Shown here: one piece after another, positions 18,146 to 26,808 of the stretch
How the letters are laid out: each line of letters opens with the position of its first letter
Numbering within the stretch: the stretch's first letter is position 1
NCBI GenBank assembly: GCA_030530315.1
Contig: JAUMVG010000019.1
Coordinates: 1 to 51,111, forward strand
Reading direction: 5' to 3'
DNA length: 51,111 nucleotides
From: Clostridia bacterium
GTDB taxonomy: Bacteria; Bacillota; Clostridia; Christensenellales; Aristaeellaceae
Position numbers and translations under genes: made by a program
Notes under the pieces: model-generated
Told to the model about the DNA's origin: nothing
Seen by the model: only the letters and a program-made list of their open reading frames with translations
Database searches by the model: none

Positions 18146-18625
18146 ATGCACAGAGCCGCCCGCTTCCTGCTGATCCAGACCGCCGCGCTGTGGCTGTGTC
18201 TGCTCCTGGTCTGCCTCGCCGGCACGGGGCTGACCCAGGGCGAGCGCGTGGCGCTGCGCGCCCTCGAGCACCTCGGCAAGCCCTACGTGCTGGGCGCGCG
18301 GGGACCCGAGCGCTTTGACTGCAGCGGCCTGGTCATGTACTGCCTGGAGCCGGAGGGGTTCACCTTTCCGCGCCATTCCGCCGAGGAGATCGGCACCGAC
18401 GCGCGCTATCCCCTCATCACCCGCCCGTCGGCGCTGCTGACGGGCGACGTGGTGTGCTTCGACACCGTGCAGGATCGGGACCCCAGCGACCACATGGGCT
18501 TCTACATCGGCGGCAACCAGTTCGTCCACGCCTCCTCCACCGGCGAGGTCAAGATCAGCGCCCTGGAGGGCTATTATCTCGAGCGCTTTACCGGCGCGCG
18601 GCGCTATGTCAGCGTCTACCTCTGA
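18146..18625 (+). CDS. Secreted or membrane-anchored NlpC/P60 cell-wall peptidase
   Basis: The 159-residue product starts with a hydrophobic export segment (residues 5-27) and continues with an NlpC/P60 domain: the catalytic cysteine lies in FDCSGLVMYC near residue 59, and the histidine in DHMGFYIGG near 118. The family cleaves peptide cross-bridges in peptidoglycan, usually gamma-D-Glu to diamino acid bonds. It is close to the minimal size and has no extra wall-binding domain. AAAGGAG sits 5 bases before ATG 18146. It precedes the cobalamin operon by 42 bases without evident functional link. Confidence 0.88.
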   Translation: MHRAARFLLIQTAALWLCLLLVCLAGTGLTQGERVALRALEHLGKPYVLGARGPERFDCSGLVMYCLEPEGFTFPRHSAEEIGTDARYPLITRPSALLTGDVVCFDTVQDRDPSDHMGFYIGGNQFVHASSTGEVKISALEGYYLERFTGARRYVSVYL

Positions 18626-18667
18626 CGCGCCCGCCGACGCCCGAGCACCAAAGGAAAGCGACACGCC

Positions 18668-19765
18668 ATGGAACAGTTTCTTCAAAACCTGATCGACGCC
18701 ATTCCCGCGTCGGACCAATCGGCCATCGAGGCCGCCCTGGCCCGACAGGACAGCCTCGCCAAGCCGCCTCACAGTCTGGGCAAGCTGGAGGACCTCTCCG
18801 TAAAGCTGGCGGGCATGACGGGCAAGCTGTACAACCCGGTGGACCGCCGCCGGGTGCTGATCTTCGCCTCCGACAACGGCATCGTCGCCGAGGGCGTCGC
18901 CAGCTGTCCCCAGAGCGTCACCCTCAGCCAGACCATCAACTTCACCCGGGGTCTCACCGGCGTGGCCGTGCTGGCCCGCCATTTCGGGGCCGACCTGGAC
19001 GTGATGGACGTGGGCATCAACGCGGACTTCCAGCAGCCCGGCGTCCGGGATCTGAAGATCGCCCACGGCACCCGGAACTTCGCCGTGGAGCCCGCCATGA
19101 CCCGCCGGCAGGCGCTTCGAGCCATAGAGATCGGCGCGGAGGCCGCCCGGCGCGCCGTGGACGACGGCATCCAGATCGTCGGCGTGGGCGAGATGGGCAT
19201 CGGCAACACCTCCACCTCCAGCGCGGTGCTCTCCGCGCTGACGGGCCTGCCCGCCGCCCAGACGGTCAGCCGCGGCGCGGGCATCAGTGACGACGCCTTT
19301 GCCCGGAAGCTGAAGGTCATCGACAACGCCCTCGCCCGCTGGCAGCCCGATCCGGAGGACCCCGTGGACGTGCTTTCGAAGGTGGGCGGCTTCGACCTCG
19401 CCGCCATGTGCGGCGCGTTCCTCGGCGCGGCGTCCCTGCGCCTGCCCGTCGTCATCGACGGCTTCATCAGCGCCGTAGCCGCGCTCTGCGCCTTCCGCCT
19501 CGCGCCGCGGGCCGCCGCCTACATAATCCCCTCCCACGCCTCCGCGGAGCGCGGCTATCGCGTCGCCATGGAAGCCATGGGGCTGGAGCCCATGCTGCTG
19601 ATGAACATGCGCCTCGGCGAGGGCAGCGGCTGCCCCATCGCCTTTGAGATCGTTGCCGCCTCCCAGACCGTTCTCCGGGAGATGGCCACCTTCCAGGAGG
19701 CCGCCATCGACGACGGCTACCTCGAGGGCATTCGCGGCAACAAGGCCGCCTTGGGGGAAGCATGA
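18668..19765 (+). CDS. cobT: Nicotinate-nucleotide--dimethylbenzimidazole phosphoribosyltransferase
   Basis: CobT makes alpha-ribazole phosphate from nicotinate mononucleotide and the lower-ligand base. The 365-residue protein matches the family in length and motifs: KPPHSLGKLE near residues 32-41, FASDNGI near 66-72, the VGEMGIGNTS stretch near 172-181, and the terminal EGSGCPIAF with the catalytic-type glutamate. The start overlaps nothing, with a GGAAAGCG site upstream, and the stop overlaps cobU by 4 bases (ATGA). No cobalamin riboswitch is visible in the 42 bases upstream. Confidence 0.96.
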   Translation: MEQFLQNLIDAIPASDQSAIEAALARQDSLAKPPHSLGKLEDLSVKLAGMTGKLYNPVDRRRVLIFASDNGIVAEGVASCPQSVTLSQTINFTRGLTGVAVLARHFGADLDVMDVGINADFQQPGVRDLKIAHGTRNFAVEPAMTRRQALRAIEIGAEAARRAVDDGIQIVGVGEMGIGNTSTSSAVLSALTGLPAAQTVSRGAGISDDAFARKLKVIDNALARWQPDPEDPVDVLSKVGGFDLAAMCGAFLGAASLRLPVVIDGFISAVAALCAFRLAPRAAAYIIPSHASAERGYRVAMEAMGLEPMLLMNMRLGEGSGCPIAFEIVAASQTVLREMATFQEAAIDDGYLEGIRGNKAALGEA

Positions 19766-20292
19766 GCACGCTTATCTCCGGCGGCTGCAAGAACGGCAAG
19801 TCCTTCTACGCCCAGCGCATCGCCCAGCAGGGAGGCCGCCCCCTCTACTATATCGCCACAATGATCCCCCACGACGAGGAGGATCAGGCCCGCATCCGCC
19901 ACCACCGGCAGGAGCGGGCGGGCTGGGGCTTCGAGACGCTGGAATGCGGCCGGAACATCCTTGGCTGCCTCGATCGCGCCGATCCCAGGGGCTCCTTCCT
20001 GCTGGACAGCGTCACCGCGCTGCTCTCCAACGAGATGTTCGCCCCGGAGGGCATCCACACAGACACCCACCTGGCCCTGGCCGAGGACCTGGCGGAGTTC
20101 GTGCGCCGCGCGCCGAACACGGTGCTGGTCTCCGACTACATCTACTCCGACGCCATGCTCTACGACGAGCTGACCGAAGCCTACCGCGCCGCGCTGGCCC
20201 ACATCGACCGGCGGCTCGCCCGCTGCTGCGACAACGTCATCGAGGTCGTCAGCGGCCAGATCCTGCTGCACAAGGGGGTGCTGCCGCTATGA
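19762..20292 (+). CDS. cobU: Adenosylcobinamide kinase / adenosylcobinamide-phosphate guanylyltransferase
   Basis: The 176-residue CobU phosphorylates adenosylcobinamide and transfers GMP to it. The P-loop GGCKNGKS is at residues 7-14, YIATMIPHDEEDQARIRHH carries the conserved region with the guanylylated-type histidine, and LLDSVTALLSNEMF resembles the Walker B part. Start and stop overlap cobT and cobS by 4 bases each. Confidence 0.93.
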   Translation: MSTLISGGCKNGKSFYAQRIAQQGGRPLYYIATMIPHDEEDQARIRHHRQERAGWGFETLECGRNILGCLDRADPRGSFLLDSVTALLSNEMFAPEGIHTDTHLALAEDLAEFVRRAPNTVLVSDYIYSDAMLYDELTEAYRAALAHIDRRLARCCDNVIEVVSGQILLHKGVLPL

Positions 20293-21026
20293 AGCGCCTT
20301 TTCCGCGCCTTCTTCATGAGCCTGGGCATGTTCACGGCCCTGCCCTGCCCCTATCGCCCCTGGGACGAGGACGCCCGCCTGCTGATGCTGGTGTGCCTGC
20401 CCCTGGTGGGCCTGGTGGTGGGCCTTTTGTGGTTTGCCCTCGGCCTGCTGGCGCTTCGCGTGCTGCCGGCCGTCTCCGCTGCGCTGATCGCCGCGCTGCC
20501 CTGGCTGCTCACGGGCTTTATCCACCTGGACGGCTACATGGACACCTGCGACGCGCTGCTGTCCTGGCGTCCGCTGGAGCAGCGCCTGCGCATCCTGAAG
20601 GACGTTCACGTCGGCGCCTTCGCCGTCGTGGGCCTGGGCCTTCTGATGCTGTTCAGCTATGACGCAGCCCGCGCCGTGGCCGCGAAGGGCGACCTGCGCG
20701 CGCTGCTGCTGATTCCCATGGTCTCCCGGTGCGGTTCCGCGCTCTGCGTGCTCACCCTCAAGCCCATCGGCCACAGCGAGTACGCCCGCGTGGAGGGCAG
20801 CGCCGCCCAGCGCCTCGCCATATGCGCCCTCTGGCTGGCCGCCGTCGTCATCTGCGCCATCTGGCTGCGGGGGCAGGCACTGGCCCTGGTGGCGGGCACG
20901 CTGGCCTATGCCGCTGCCATGTTCTGGGCCGCCCGCACCCTCAAGGGCGTCTCCGGCGACCTGGCGGGCTTCGCCCTCACCCTCTCAGAGTGCGCCGCCC
21001 TCATCGCCCTGGCCCACATTCTATGA
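20289..21026 (+). CDS. cobS: Adenosylcobinamide-GDP ribazoletransferase (cobalamin synthase)
   Basis: CobS joins adenosylcobinamide-GDP with alpha-ribazole or its phosphate at the membrane. The 245-residue protein has six or more hydrophobic segments and the conserved metal-binding sequence FIHLDGYMDTCDAL near residues 77-90, followed by KDVHVGAFAV. It overlaps cobU by 4 bases. Confidence 0.95.
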   Translation: MKRLFRAFFMSLGMFTALPCPYRPWDEDARLLMLVCLPLVGLVVGLLWFALGLLALRVLPAVSAALIAALPWLLTGFIHLDGYMDTCDALLSWRPLEQRLRILKDVHVGAFAVVGLGLLMLFSYDAARAVAAKGDLRALLLIPMVSRCGSALCVLTLKPIGHSEYARVEGSAAQRLAICALWLAAVVICAIWLRGQALALVAGTLAYAAAMFWAARTLKGVSGDLAGFALTLSECAALIALAHIL

Positions 21027-21045
21027 TTCCCGGGAGGTAATGCCC

Positions 21046-21426
21046 ATGATACTCATCACCGGCGGCCGCTACCAGGGCAAGCTGGACTACGCCCGCAGCC
21101 GCTTCGGCCTCTCCGACGCGGACATCCAAATCTGCGGCGAGGACACCTCCGCCGTGGACCTCAGCCGACGCTGCATCGCCCGGCTGGACCTCTACGCCCT
21201 GAACCTGGTCCGCGCCGGCGCGGAGCCCGCGGAGGAACTGCTGGCCAACATCGATCGACTCCGCGACAAGGTCCTGATCACCACGGACATCTCCTGCGGC
21301 GTGGTGCCCATCGACGCCACCCTTCGCGCCTGGCGCGAGGCCTGCGGGCGCATGAACAACGCGCTGGCTGCCCGGGCGGACGAGGTCTGGCGGTTGTTCT
21401 GCGGCCTGCCCCAGAGGCTCAAATGA
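21046..21426 (+). CDS. Short CobU-like P-loop protein
   Basis: The 126-residue product starts with a P-loop, ITGGRYQGK, and ends with TDISCGVVPID...RMNNALAARADEVWRLFCGLPQRLK-like sequence, both typical of CobU. The central part that carries the guanylyl-accepting histidine is missing. It is therefore a shortened paralogue of the complete cobU two genes upstream, perhaps a kinase-only or accessory form. ATG 21046 has GGGAGG 8 bases upstream; an ATG at 21040 is too close to that site. The stop overlaps the phosphatase gene by 4 bases. Confidence 0.75.
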   Translation: MILITGGRYQGKLDYARSRFGLSDADIQICGEDTSAVDLSRRCIARLDLYALNLVRAGAEPAEELLANIDRLRDKVLITTDISCGVVPIDATLRAWREACGRMNNALAARADEVWRLFCGLPQRLK

Positions 21427-22004
21427 GGTCGCTGATCCTGCTGCGCCACAGCCTCACCGAGGGCAACGAGCGCCGGCTGTACTACGGCTCCACCGACCTG
21501 CCCCTCTCCCCCGCCGGCATCGCGCTGGCCGAGACCTCCGCCCGGGAAAGGCCCCTGCCCCCCTGTGCGCTGTACGTCACCAGCGGGCTCCGGCGCGCGG
21601 ACGAGACGCTCCTGCTGCTCACCGGTAAAGCCCCGGACCTTGTCCTCCCCGACCTTCGGGAGATGGACTTCGGGGCCTTCGAAATGCGCGGCTATGAAGC
21701 GTTGAAATCCGATCCCGACTACCAGCGCTGGATCTCGGACCTGATGGGCAGCGGCAATCTGCCCTGCCCCGGCGGCGAGTCCCAGGCCCAATTCCGGGTC
21801 CGGGCATTGCGGGGCGGAGAGGCGCTGCTGCGCCGGGAATGGCAGACCGCTCTGGCCGTCGTCCACGGCGGCGTCGTCGCCACGCTGATGGCCCGCTGGT
21901 TCCCGGAGGAACCCCGCAGCTTCTACGACTGGCAGCCCGCCCCCTGCCGCGGCTGGCGCGTGGAATTCGACGGCTTGGAACCCCGGAGCTTTCAAGTCCT
22001 GTAG
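21423..22004 (+). CDS. Histidine phosphatase family protein, probable alpha-ribazole phosphatase
   Basis: The 193-residue product has the phosphoglycerate-mutase-like active site LLRHSLTEGN (residues 6-15), where the usual RHG is RHS, plus the second histidine in VVHGGVV near 152 and ELREMDFGAFE-like sequence near 77-87. Last place in a cobT-cobU-cobS operon and the 4-base overlap point to CobC, which dephosphorylates alpha-ribazole phosphate or adenosylcobalamin phosphate. Other phosphatase roles are possible. Confidence 0.82.
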   Translation: MRSLILLRHSLTEGNERRLYYGSTDLPLSPAGIALAETSARERPLPPCALYVTSGLRRADETLLLLTGKAPDLVLPDLREMDFGAFEMRGYEALKSDPDYQRWISDLMGSGNLPCPGGESQAQFRVRALRGGEALLRREWQTALAVVHGGVVATLMARWFPEEPRSFYDWQPAPCRGWRVEFDGLEPRSFQVL

Positions 22005-22098
22005 GCCGCGTGAAAGCCCGTTCGGCAAACGGTTGTCAATGTGTCCCGCTGAATTGGCTGACCCGGAAAGCGCCCCGATTCCAAAATCCTGTACAAGT

Positions 22099-22121
22099 AA
22101 AAAAAGCCCGCCGAAGCGGGC
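22099..22121 (-). terminator. Terminator facing the minus strand
   Basis: GCCCGC/GCGGGC stem with a CGAA loop (22106-22121) is followed, reading on the minus strand, by seven T residues. It would stop any transcript leaving the phage element leftwards after it has crossed the membrane-protein gene at 22145-22498. Confidence 0.7.
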
Positions 22122-22144
22122 CGCAACAAGCGAGGAGGATTCTC

Positions 22145-22498
22145 ATGAGATTCAAGGCCATACTGGCAGACATCGCCCGCAAGCGCTATCCGCTCTCCAT
22201 ACTGATCCTGGCGGTCGGCGTGCTCGTCGTGCCGTTCACCTACCTGCTCTTCCGCTTCGGCCTGGAGCTGACCGACGGCTGGTGGCCCTTCCTCAGCATC
22301 GGCATCGGCGTCATTGCCGGCTGCGCGATGGTGGGCCTGGGCTCCCTTGTGGAGGACATCCACGACATCTCCATGCACACCATGGGCTACGACCTGGAGC
22401 TGGGCGAGCCCGAGGAGCCGGAGTACGAGGAAACTATCGAGCCGGAAACCGAAGCTCAGAGCGACGCCGAAGCGCCTGCCGAGCAGCCCAACCCCTGA
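22145..22498 (+). CDS. Small membrane protein with acidic tail
   Basis: The 117-residue product has two hydrophobic segments (about residues 16-37 and 47-67), then an acidic tail from residue 85 in which about half of the residues are Glu or Asp. GAGGAGG lies 7 bases before ATG 22145. The family is not recognised. It is the last plus-strand gene before the phage element and so marks its left border. Confidence 0.75.
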   Translation: MRFKAILADIARKRYPLSILILAVGVLVVPFTYLLFRFGLELTDGWWPFLSIGIGVIAGCAMVGLGSLVEDIHDISMHTMGYDLELGEPEEPEYEETIEPETEAQSDAEAPAEQPNP

Positions 22499-22666
22499 CC
22501 AGACCACGGAGCGCAGGCCCAGACGGCGTGCCGCCCGGCGAACCCTTTCGCCCCGACGCCAACCGCCGTGCGCTCATGGTTTGATCCATTCACTCGCGCC
22601 GTCGCGGTTTCCGCGGCGGCGTTTCACATGCCGCGCCACGCGCGAATGAGGCATGTCTTTTCCCCT

Positions 22667-22870
22667 CTACGGCTGCTTCTCCAGCTCCGGCAGCCCGGCC
22701 ACGCTGGTCAGCAGGCTCAGCAGGCCCGCCAGCAGCGACGCGGAAGCGACCATCATCCAGTTGACCTCGCTGATCGCCGCGCCGGTGCCGATCGTCGCCG
22801 CGGCGGTCTGGGCCACGGTCTTTGCGGCGCGAATGCCCGCTGCCCTGATCCATGCTCTCCAATCCCTCAT
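22667..22870 (-). CDS. Phage holin, r1t-like
   Basis: The 67-residue protein has a short amphipathic basic start, then two hydrophobic segments (about 18-35 and 38-58) joined by SEVNW. This resembles the r1t-type holins, which open the membrane for the endolysin at the end of infection. The start ATG 22870 is 4 bases beyond the stop of the preceding gene. It is the last gene of the minus-strand phage operon. Confidence 0.75.
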   Translation of the reverse strand: MRDWRAWIRAAGIRAAKTVAQTAAATIGTGAAISEVNWMMVASASLLAGLLSLLTSVAGLPELEKQP

Positions 22871-22874
22871 GCCC

Positions 22875-23090
22875 TCACACCCCCTTCAAATCCCTGATAT
22901 CGTGCTCCACCTCGGTCATCCTCCCCTCCAGCTTGAAGGTTCGATCAATGATCGAGTTGTGCTTGTCCACCTTTTCTTCCAGCCTTTGAAGCCGGAACTG
23001 CGTCAGCTTTGCGGAGGTCATCACCCCCACGAACGCCCCCAGGCCCGAGCCAAGCACCCCGATCAACGCCACAACGATCGCCTCGCTCAT
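22875..23090 (-). CDS. XhlA-like lysis-associated membrane protein
   Basis: The 71-residue protein has one N-terminal membrane segment (residues 4-26) and a C-terminal coiled coil containing LEEKVDKHNSIIDRTFKLE. The same layout is seen in XhlA-type haemolysin-like proteins that work with holins in PBSX-related phages. It overlaps nothing and precedes the holin. Confidence 0.75.
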   Translation of the reverse strand: MSEAIVVALIGVLGSGLGAFVGVMTSAKLTQFRLQRLEEKVDKHNSIIDRTFKLEGRMTEVEHDIRDLKGV

Positions 23091-23140
23091 GCTGCCGACA
23101 CTTCCTCATCTGCCTCGTTCATATCCGTCCGTCCCTTCTG

Positions 23141-23392
23141 TCATTCTTCCGATGCCTCAGGCACCGCTTCGGGCTCGGATTGGGTAAATTCGTGGTGGAT
23201 GTACTCCTTGCACCCTTCCACCGCGTCGAGTTGCTCATCGGCAATCATGACGTAGGCAGTCGCCACGTCCGGGGCATTCCAGAGGGCCTGGCATCTGCCG
23301 TGGTACTGCACCTTTGCGGCCTCAATGGACGCAATACCCTCGGCCCTGACGAAGAAATTACCGTTGATGCACTCTATGATCGCGTACTTCAT
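23141..23392 (-). CDS. Small phage protein of unknown function
   Basis: The 83-residue product is mixed alpha/beta with a WNAPDVATAYVMI core and an acidic tail. It has no recognised domain. It follows the fibre gene by 16 bases and precedes the lysis genes, a place where phages often encode tail or lysis accessories. Confidence 0.65.
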   Translation of the reverse strand: MKYAIIECINGNFFVRAEGIASIEAAKVQYHGRCQALWNAPDVATAYVMIADEQLDAVEGCKEYIHHEFTQSEPEAVPEASEE

Positions 23393-23408
23393 TTTTCATG
23401 TTCCTTTC

Positions 23409-25112
23409 TCATGCAAGCGATTTGATTTCATCCATGATGGTCGTTGCGGCGCAGTTCGTTCCCGGATTGATCGTGCCGCCAGACGCAATCGCGGCGGTCA
23501 CGCGGTAAAGCGCGTTATTGAGGATGAAGTAATCACCCGCCGCATACGCCTTGCTCGCCGTCGTGGTGGTCTCCGTCATGGCGATGATGGCGTTGAAGTT
23601 CCACGGGAGGCCCTCAATCTTCTTGCGGAGATTTTCGGGATACCGCGATACATGCCCCACTGGGACGATGGACGTTGAGACAAATTCCTCAGTGCCGTCG
23701 CCGTCGCAAATTTGAAGCTGTCGGTAGGGTTCAGCGGTTTCGGTCGTGGGCGTGGCGAGTTCGTAGACAAGGTAAACGCCGGACATGGCAGCTTTGAAAG
23801 CGACGGCATCTGTATAGGCCGAATCCAGGATATGCACATATCCGTTATTGTTGATTGCAACTCCTGTGCTCCCGTTGTTTTGATTGTAAAACGACGTTGC
23901 CACATATCGTGAACAAAATGCATTGGCGACGCCGTAATTGCCCTGGCTTTTGTTTGCCAGGGTTGCAATATCTCTCGATCTGAATTGTGATGTCAGAGTA
24001 GTTGCTTCCCACGTCAGCGTCCCCAAATCCACCACGCCATATTTCCGCTCTACCGTCCCATTCGGCAGATACCTGTCCCCATCCCAGCACAGCTTGTTGT
24101 TGCTTCCCAGCTTCGGGATGCCACGGAGCGTCAGGCCGGGGTCGAGGGAGTAATTGCCTATCGTGTCACCGCCAGCATTGCGCGTGATGTGCGCCGATAC
24201 CCCTTCCACGCTGAGGAGCTCTCCAGCATTGTACTCGTAGTAGTCCTCCGGGAACAGCTTGCGGAACCATGCCACTCCGCTGCCAGACGCGGCCTGTTCG
24301 AGGCTGTAGATGTAGTCGGCGACGGTTGCGCCGAACATCCGGGTGAGATCAAAAATCATGAGCGTGGTCTTCATGTCAACAGAATTGCCCTGCCAAATCT
24401 GAACCCTGATTCTTGCGTCAGCACTGGTAGGTTTACCCACTTTCCCGGACATATATGACGCACCGTTGAAGGCTGTACTACCATTGTTATTGTAATCGTA
24501 AACTGAATAAGTCCCCCAGGTTCCGCCATCGACCCCAGTGTAAAAAAGGTATACGTGGTCAGTATTATAAGCGTTGCGTATTGTTTGCAAGTCTCGTGTG
24601 GAATTAGAGCCCGTCGCGGCACCGGTGATAGTCCAACTGCCATCTCCGTTATTTGTATAAGTTATGCCATTTGACGTGTTGGAAGTATTGTAATTGCTTT
24701 TATTTATCAGCTGATTCCACACCATAGTCCCGCCAACAACGGCATCCAGATACTCCCTGTCTGAATCACCTCCTGTCGGGCGGAGTTTGTACGGCTCTGC
24801 GTTTTCCTCGCACTGTGTAGACAACAGCTGCCGGGCGTTACCTGAAGTCAGCGCCTCATACGCGCCGTCCCGCTTGGCGTAGTTGTCCAAATCCTGTGTG
24901 ATTGTGTCCTTTAGCTCAGAAACGTCGTCCTCAGTCTCCTGTAGATGATCGCCTAACGCGCTGACGTCGCTTGCGCTTGCCGCACCGATGTTCTCCCGCG
25001 CCTGTTCCTGCTGCGCGGTCGTGAGGGCCTGCTTCTTTGCGAATGATACGGCCTCTTTGTCCCAAATATTATACTGTACGCCATCGACAGTAATATGATC
25101 CGTATAGGCCAC
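23409..25112 (-). CDS. Phage tail fibre / receptor-binding protein
   Basis: The 567-residue protein opens with a short head domain, then a heptad-rich helical region containing ALTTAQQEQARENIGA, the motif common at the start of phage fibre shafts, to about residue 80. The rest is rich in Asn, Thr, Gly and Ser with aromatic residues, typical of trimeric adhesins. The central half is clearly lower in GC than its neighbours, a sign of module exchange of the host-binding part. The start is GTG 25112 with AGGAGGTG about 7 bases ahead. It is placed after the endolysin, not before it, which is unusual but known in Clostridia phages. Confidence 0.78.
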   Translation of the reverse strand: MAYTDHITVDGVQYNIWDKEAVSFAKKQALTTAQQEQARENIGAASASDVSALGDHLQETEDDVSELKDTITQDLDNYAKRDGAYEALTSGNARQLLSTQCEENAEPYKLRPTGGDSDREYLDAVVGGTMVWNQLINKSNYNTSNTSNGITYTNNGDGSWTITGAATGSNSTRDLQTIRNAYNTDHVYLFYTGVDGGTWGTYSVYDYNNNGSTAFNGASYMSGKVGKPTSADARIRVQIWQGNSVDMKTTLMIFDLTRMFGATVADYIYSLEQAASGSGVAWFRKLFPEDYYEYNAGELLSVEGVSAHITRNAGGDTIGNYSLDPGLTLRGIPKLGSNNKLCWDGDRYLPNGTVERKYGVVDLGTLTWEATTLTSQFRSRDIATLANKSQGNYGVANAFCSRYVATSFYNQNNGSTGVAINNNGYVHILDSAYTDAVAFKAAMSGVYLVYELATPTTETAEPYRQLQICDGDGTEEFVSTSIVPVGHVSRYPENLRKKIEGLPWNFNAIIAMTETTTTASKAYAAGDYFILNNALYRVTAAIASGGTINPGTNCAATTIMDEIKSLA

Positions 25113-25165
25113 ACACTACACCTCCTGTTGGATTTTATTGAGTATAATACCCGCACCACTGACCG

Positions 25166-25288
25166 CTACCCCTTCTTGAATATGAGCCACAGCCCACCGC
25201 AAAGGAGGAGAATGTCTCTGGCGATCCGGGCAGCCTGACAGATAATCAGGTCTGCCCGCGCCACCGCCACAAGAATCGCCCTCTCCAT
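25166..25288 (-). CDS. Very small membrane protein between endolysin and fibre
   Basis: A 40-residue frame starts 3 bases after the endolysin stop, with GAGGG 7 bases before ATG 25288. The product has one hydrophobic stretch (about 14-37) with two cysteines and ends in a basic KKG. It could be a small holin or spanin-like accessory, but its size makes any call weak. Confidence 0.45.
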   Translation of the reverse strand: MERAILVAVARADLIICQAARIARDILLLCGGLWLIFKKG

Positions 25289-25291
25289 ACG

Positions 25292-26320
25292 TCAACCCTC
25301 GATCCGGCTGTACTTGGAGGACACCCAGGCGTTCTCGCCCTTGTACACTACGAGGTACCAGTCGCGGCCCTCGACGGCCTGCGCAGCGCCCTGATACGGG
25401 AGTTTGTCACCCTTATGCGCCACGCCCAGGACGCGCGAGGAGGCCGTCCCCGGGGCGCTGCGCACGTTCAGGCTGCCGCCGGTGATTACCACCTGCTTCG
25501 ATTTCCCTATGGACGTCAGCGCCTCCCGTGTAGCATCGTCATACACCCCGGTCACCGGCAGTCCCGCCAATTTTTGGTAGGCTTTCAGCGCGTCCTCGGT
25601 CTCCTCACCGAAGTCGCCGTCCGCGCCCCACTTCGGCAGGCAGTTCGCGTTCCAAATCAGGAGCGCCCGCTGCATCTGTATCACGGCGCTGCCCTCGTCG
25701 CCCCGGCTCAGGCCCGCGGGCATCGGGGTGCTCTGGGTCGCCTCGTAGTCGAAATACTTGTCCATCAGGCCCCAGAAGTTGGGCTTCCTGCTGTACAGCT
25801 TCGACTTCACCACGCCGTAGGCCACGCCCTTGGCCTCAATGATCCACCAGTCGCCCTCCGGGTGACCCTCCTTGACCGGCTTCCACAGGTAGGCCACATG
25901 GTGGATGCTCCCCGCGCTGGAGTTCGACCAGAACACTGCCGCGCCGGGAACGCGGTGCTTCGCGGGAATCATGCCGCTGCCCCTCACCGAACACCACTCG
26001 CCGTAGTTGTGCCGCGCTTTGGAGTTGATGCACACGCCGGTGTGAAGCTCGTAGATGCCCTCGGCCATGCCGTTGCAGTCCCACACGCGGGTACACTTCT
26101 TGCGCCACTTCAGGGCGCTGGTACGCTGGCCGCCGCTGTACTGCGTGTAGTAGTAGCCGTTTTCCTTCCAACTGGCCTTGCATTTGCTCTCCGGGACCGA
26201 CAGGTCCAGGTAGCCGGTGCGCGGGTTCTGGCCGTAGCTGCCCATGATGTAGCCGTCACCCCGGTTCAGGGCGGCGACAAGTTCTTCAACGAACCGGCCA
26301 ATCGGCATTCGCTTCGCCAT
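25292..26320 (-). CDS. Phage endolysin with peptidoglycan-binding and SH3 domains
   Basis: The 342-residue protein has three parts. Residues about 5-195 form a cysteine-peptidase domain of the NlpC/P60-like kind: the probable nucleophile lies in VWDCNGMAEGIY near residue 81, and IHHVAYLW gives a histidine near 140. Residues about 205-275 are a PG_binding_1 domain with GDFGEETEDALKAYQ. Residues about 278-340 are a bacterial SH3 domain with GGSLNVRSAPGTASSRVLG. It cuts the wall at lysis; no signal peptide is present, so export depends on the holin. AGGAGGG precedes ATG 26320. Confidence 0.9.
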   Translation of the reverse strand: MAKRMPIGRFVEELVAALNRGDGYIMGSYGQNPRTGYLDLSVPESKCKASWKENGYYYTQYSGGQRTSALKWRKKCTRVWDCNGMAEGIYELHTGVCINSKARHNYGEWCSVRGSGMIPAKHRVPGAAVFWSNSSAGSIHHVAYLWKPVKEGHPEGDWWIIEAKGVAYGVVKSKLYSRKPNFWGLMDKYFDYEATQSTPMPAGLSRGDEGSAVIQMQRALLIWNANCLPKWGADGDFGEETEDALKAYQKLAGLPVTGVYDDATREALTSIGKSKQVVITGGSLNVRSAPGTASSRVLGVAHKGDKLPYQGAAQAVEGRDWYLVVYKGENAWVSSKYSRIEG

Positions 26321-26332
26321 GCTGTACCCTCC

Positions 26333-26791
26333 TTATGTCAATCCAATCGTGCCAACGATGTGGTAGTACCCGGCGGGCATACTTACCGAACCACCCATAT
26401 TCCCCCGGATGATGTTCGACCCGCCGACGGCCACCAGTGAATACTGAGCCGTGCCGTTCAGCGTCAGCGCCGTCAGGTCGGCCATGCGGACGACGGTATT
26501 CCCGGAAGGCAAGGTGAGGATCGTCGTAGCTGCCCCCGTAATCGCCGCCGTGGTCTGGATCAGCACGGACACAAAGATGTATTTGCCGACAACGACGCTG
26601 TTGTTCCTGGTCACGGTCACGCCGCTGCCGGCGGTGAAGGTGACCAGCGCCGGGTCAGCCGCCATGCCGAGCTTGGTCAGCGCCGCCGCCAACGATGCTC
26701 CAGCGATCTTGTAGGTCACGCCGTTGATCTCGAGGGCAATGACGTCTGTGCTGTTAAAGATCGTACTGGTCGGAAGTTCATTTATCTGCAT
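26333..26791 (-). CDS. Phage tail-tip or baseplate-associated protein
   Basis: The 152-residue product has an N-terminal part with IALEINGVTYKIAGASLAAAL and a beta-rich, Gly/Thr/Val-rich C-terminal half ending in YYHIVGTIGLT. Such proteins usually cap tails or fibres. Gene order, between the large tail protein and endolysin, supports that. No family is recognised with certainty. Confidence 0.6.
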   Translation of the reverse strand: MQINELPTSTIFNSTDVIALEINGVTYKIAGASLAAALTKLGMAADPALVTFTAGSGVTVTRNNSVVVGKYIFVSVLIQTTAAITGAATTILTLPSGNTVVRMADLTALTLNGTAQYSLVAVGGSNIIRGNMGGSVSMPAGYYHIVGTIGLT

Positions 26792-26808
26792 TTCCTGTTT
26801 TCCCCTCT

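Noticed and set aside
18626-18667. Cobalamin riboswitch upstream of cobT
   Set aside because: The gap is only 42 bases and no conserved B12-box-like sequence was seen there or before the NlpC/P60 gene.
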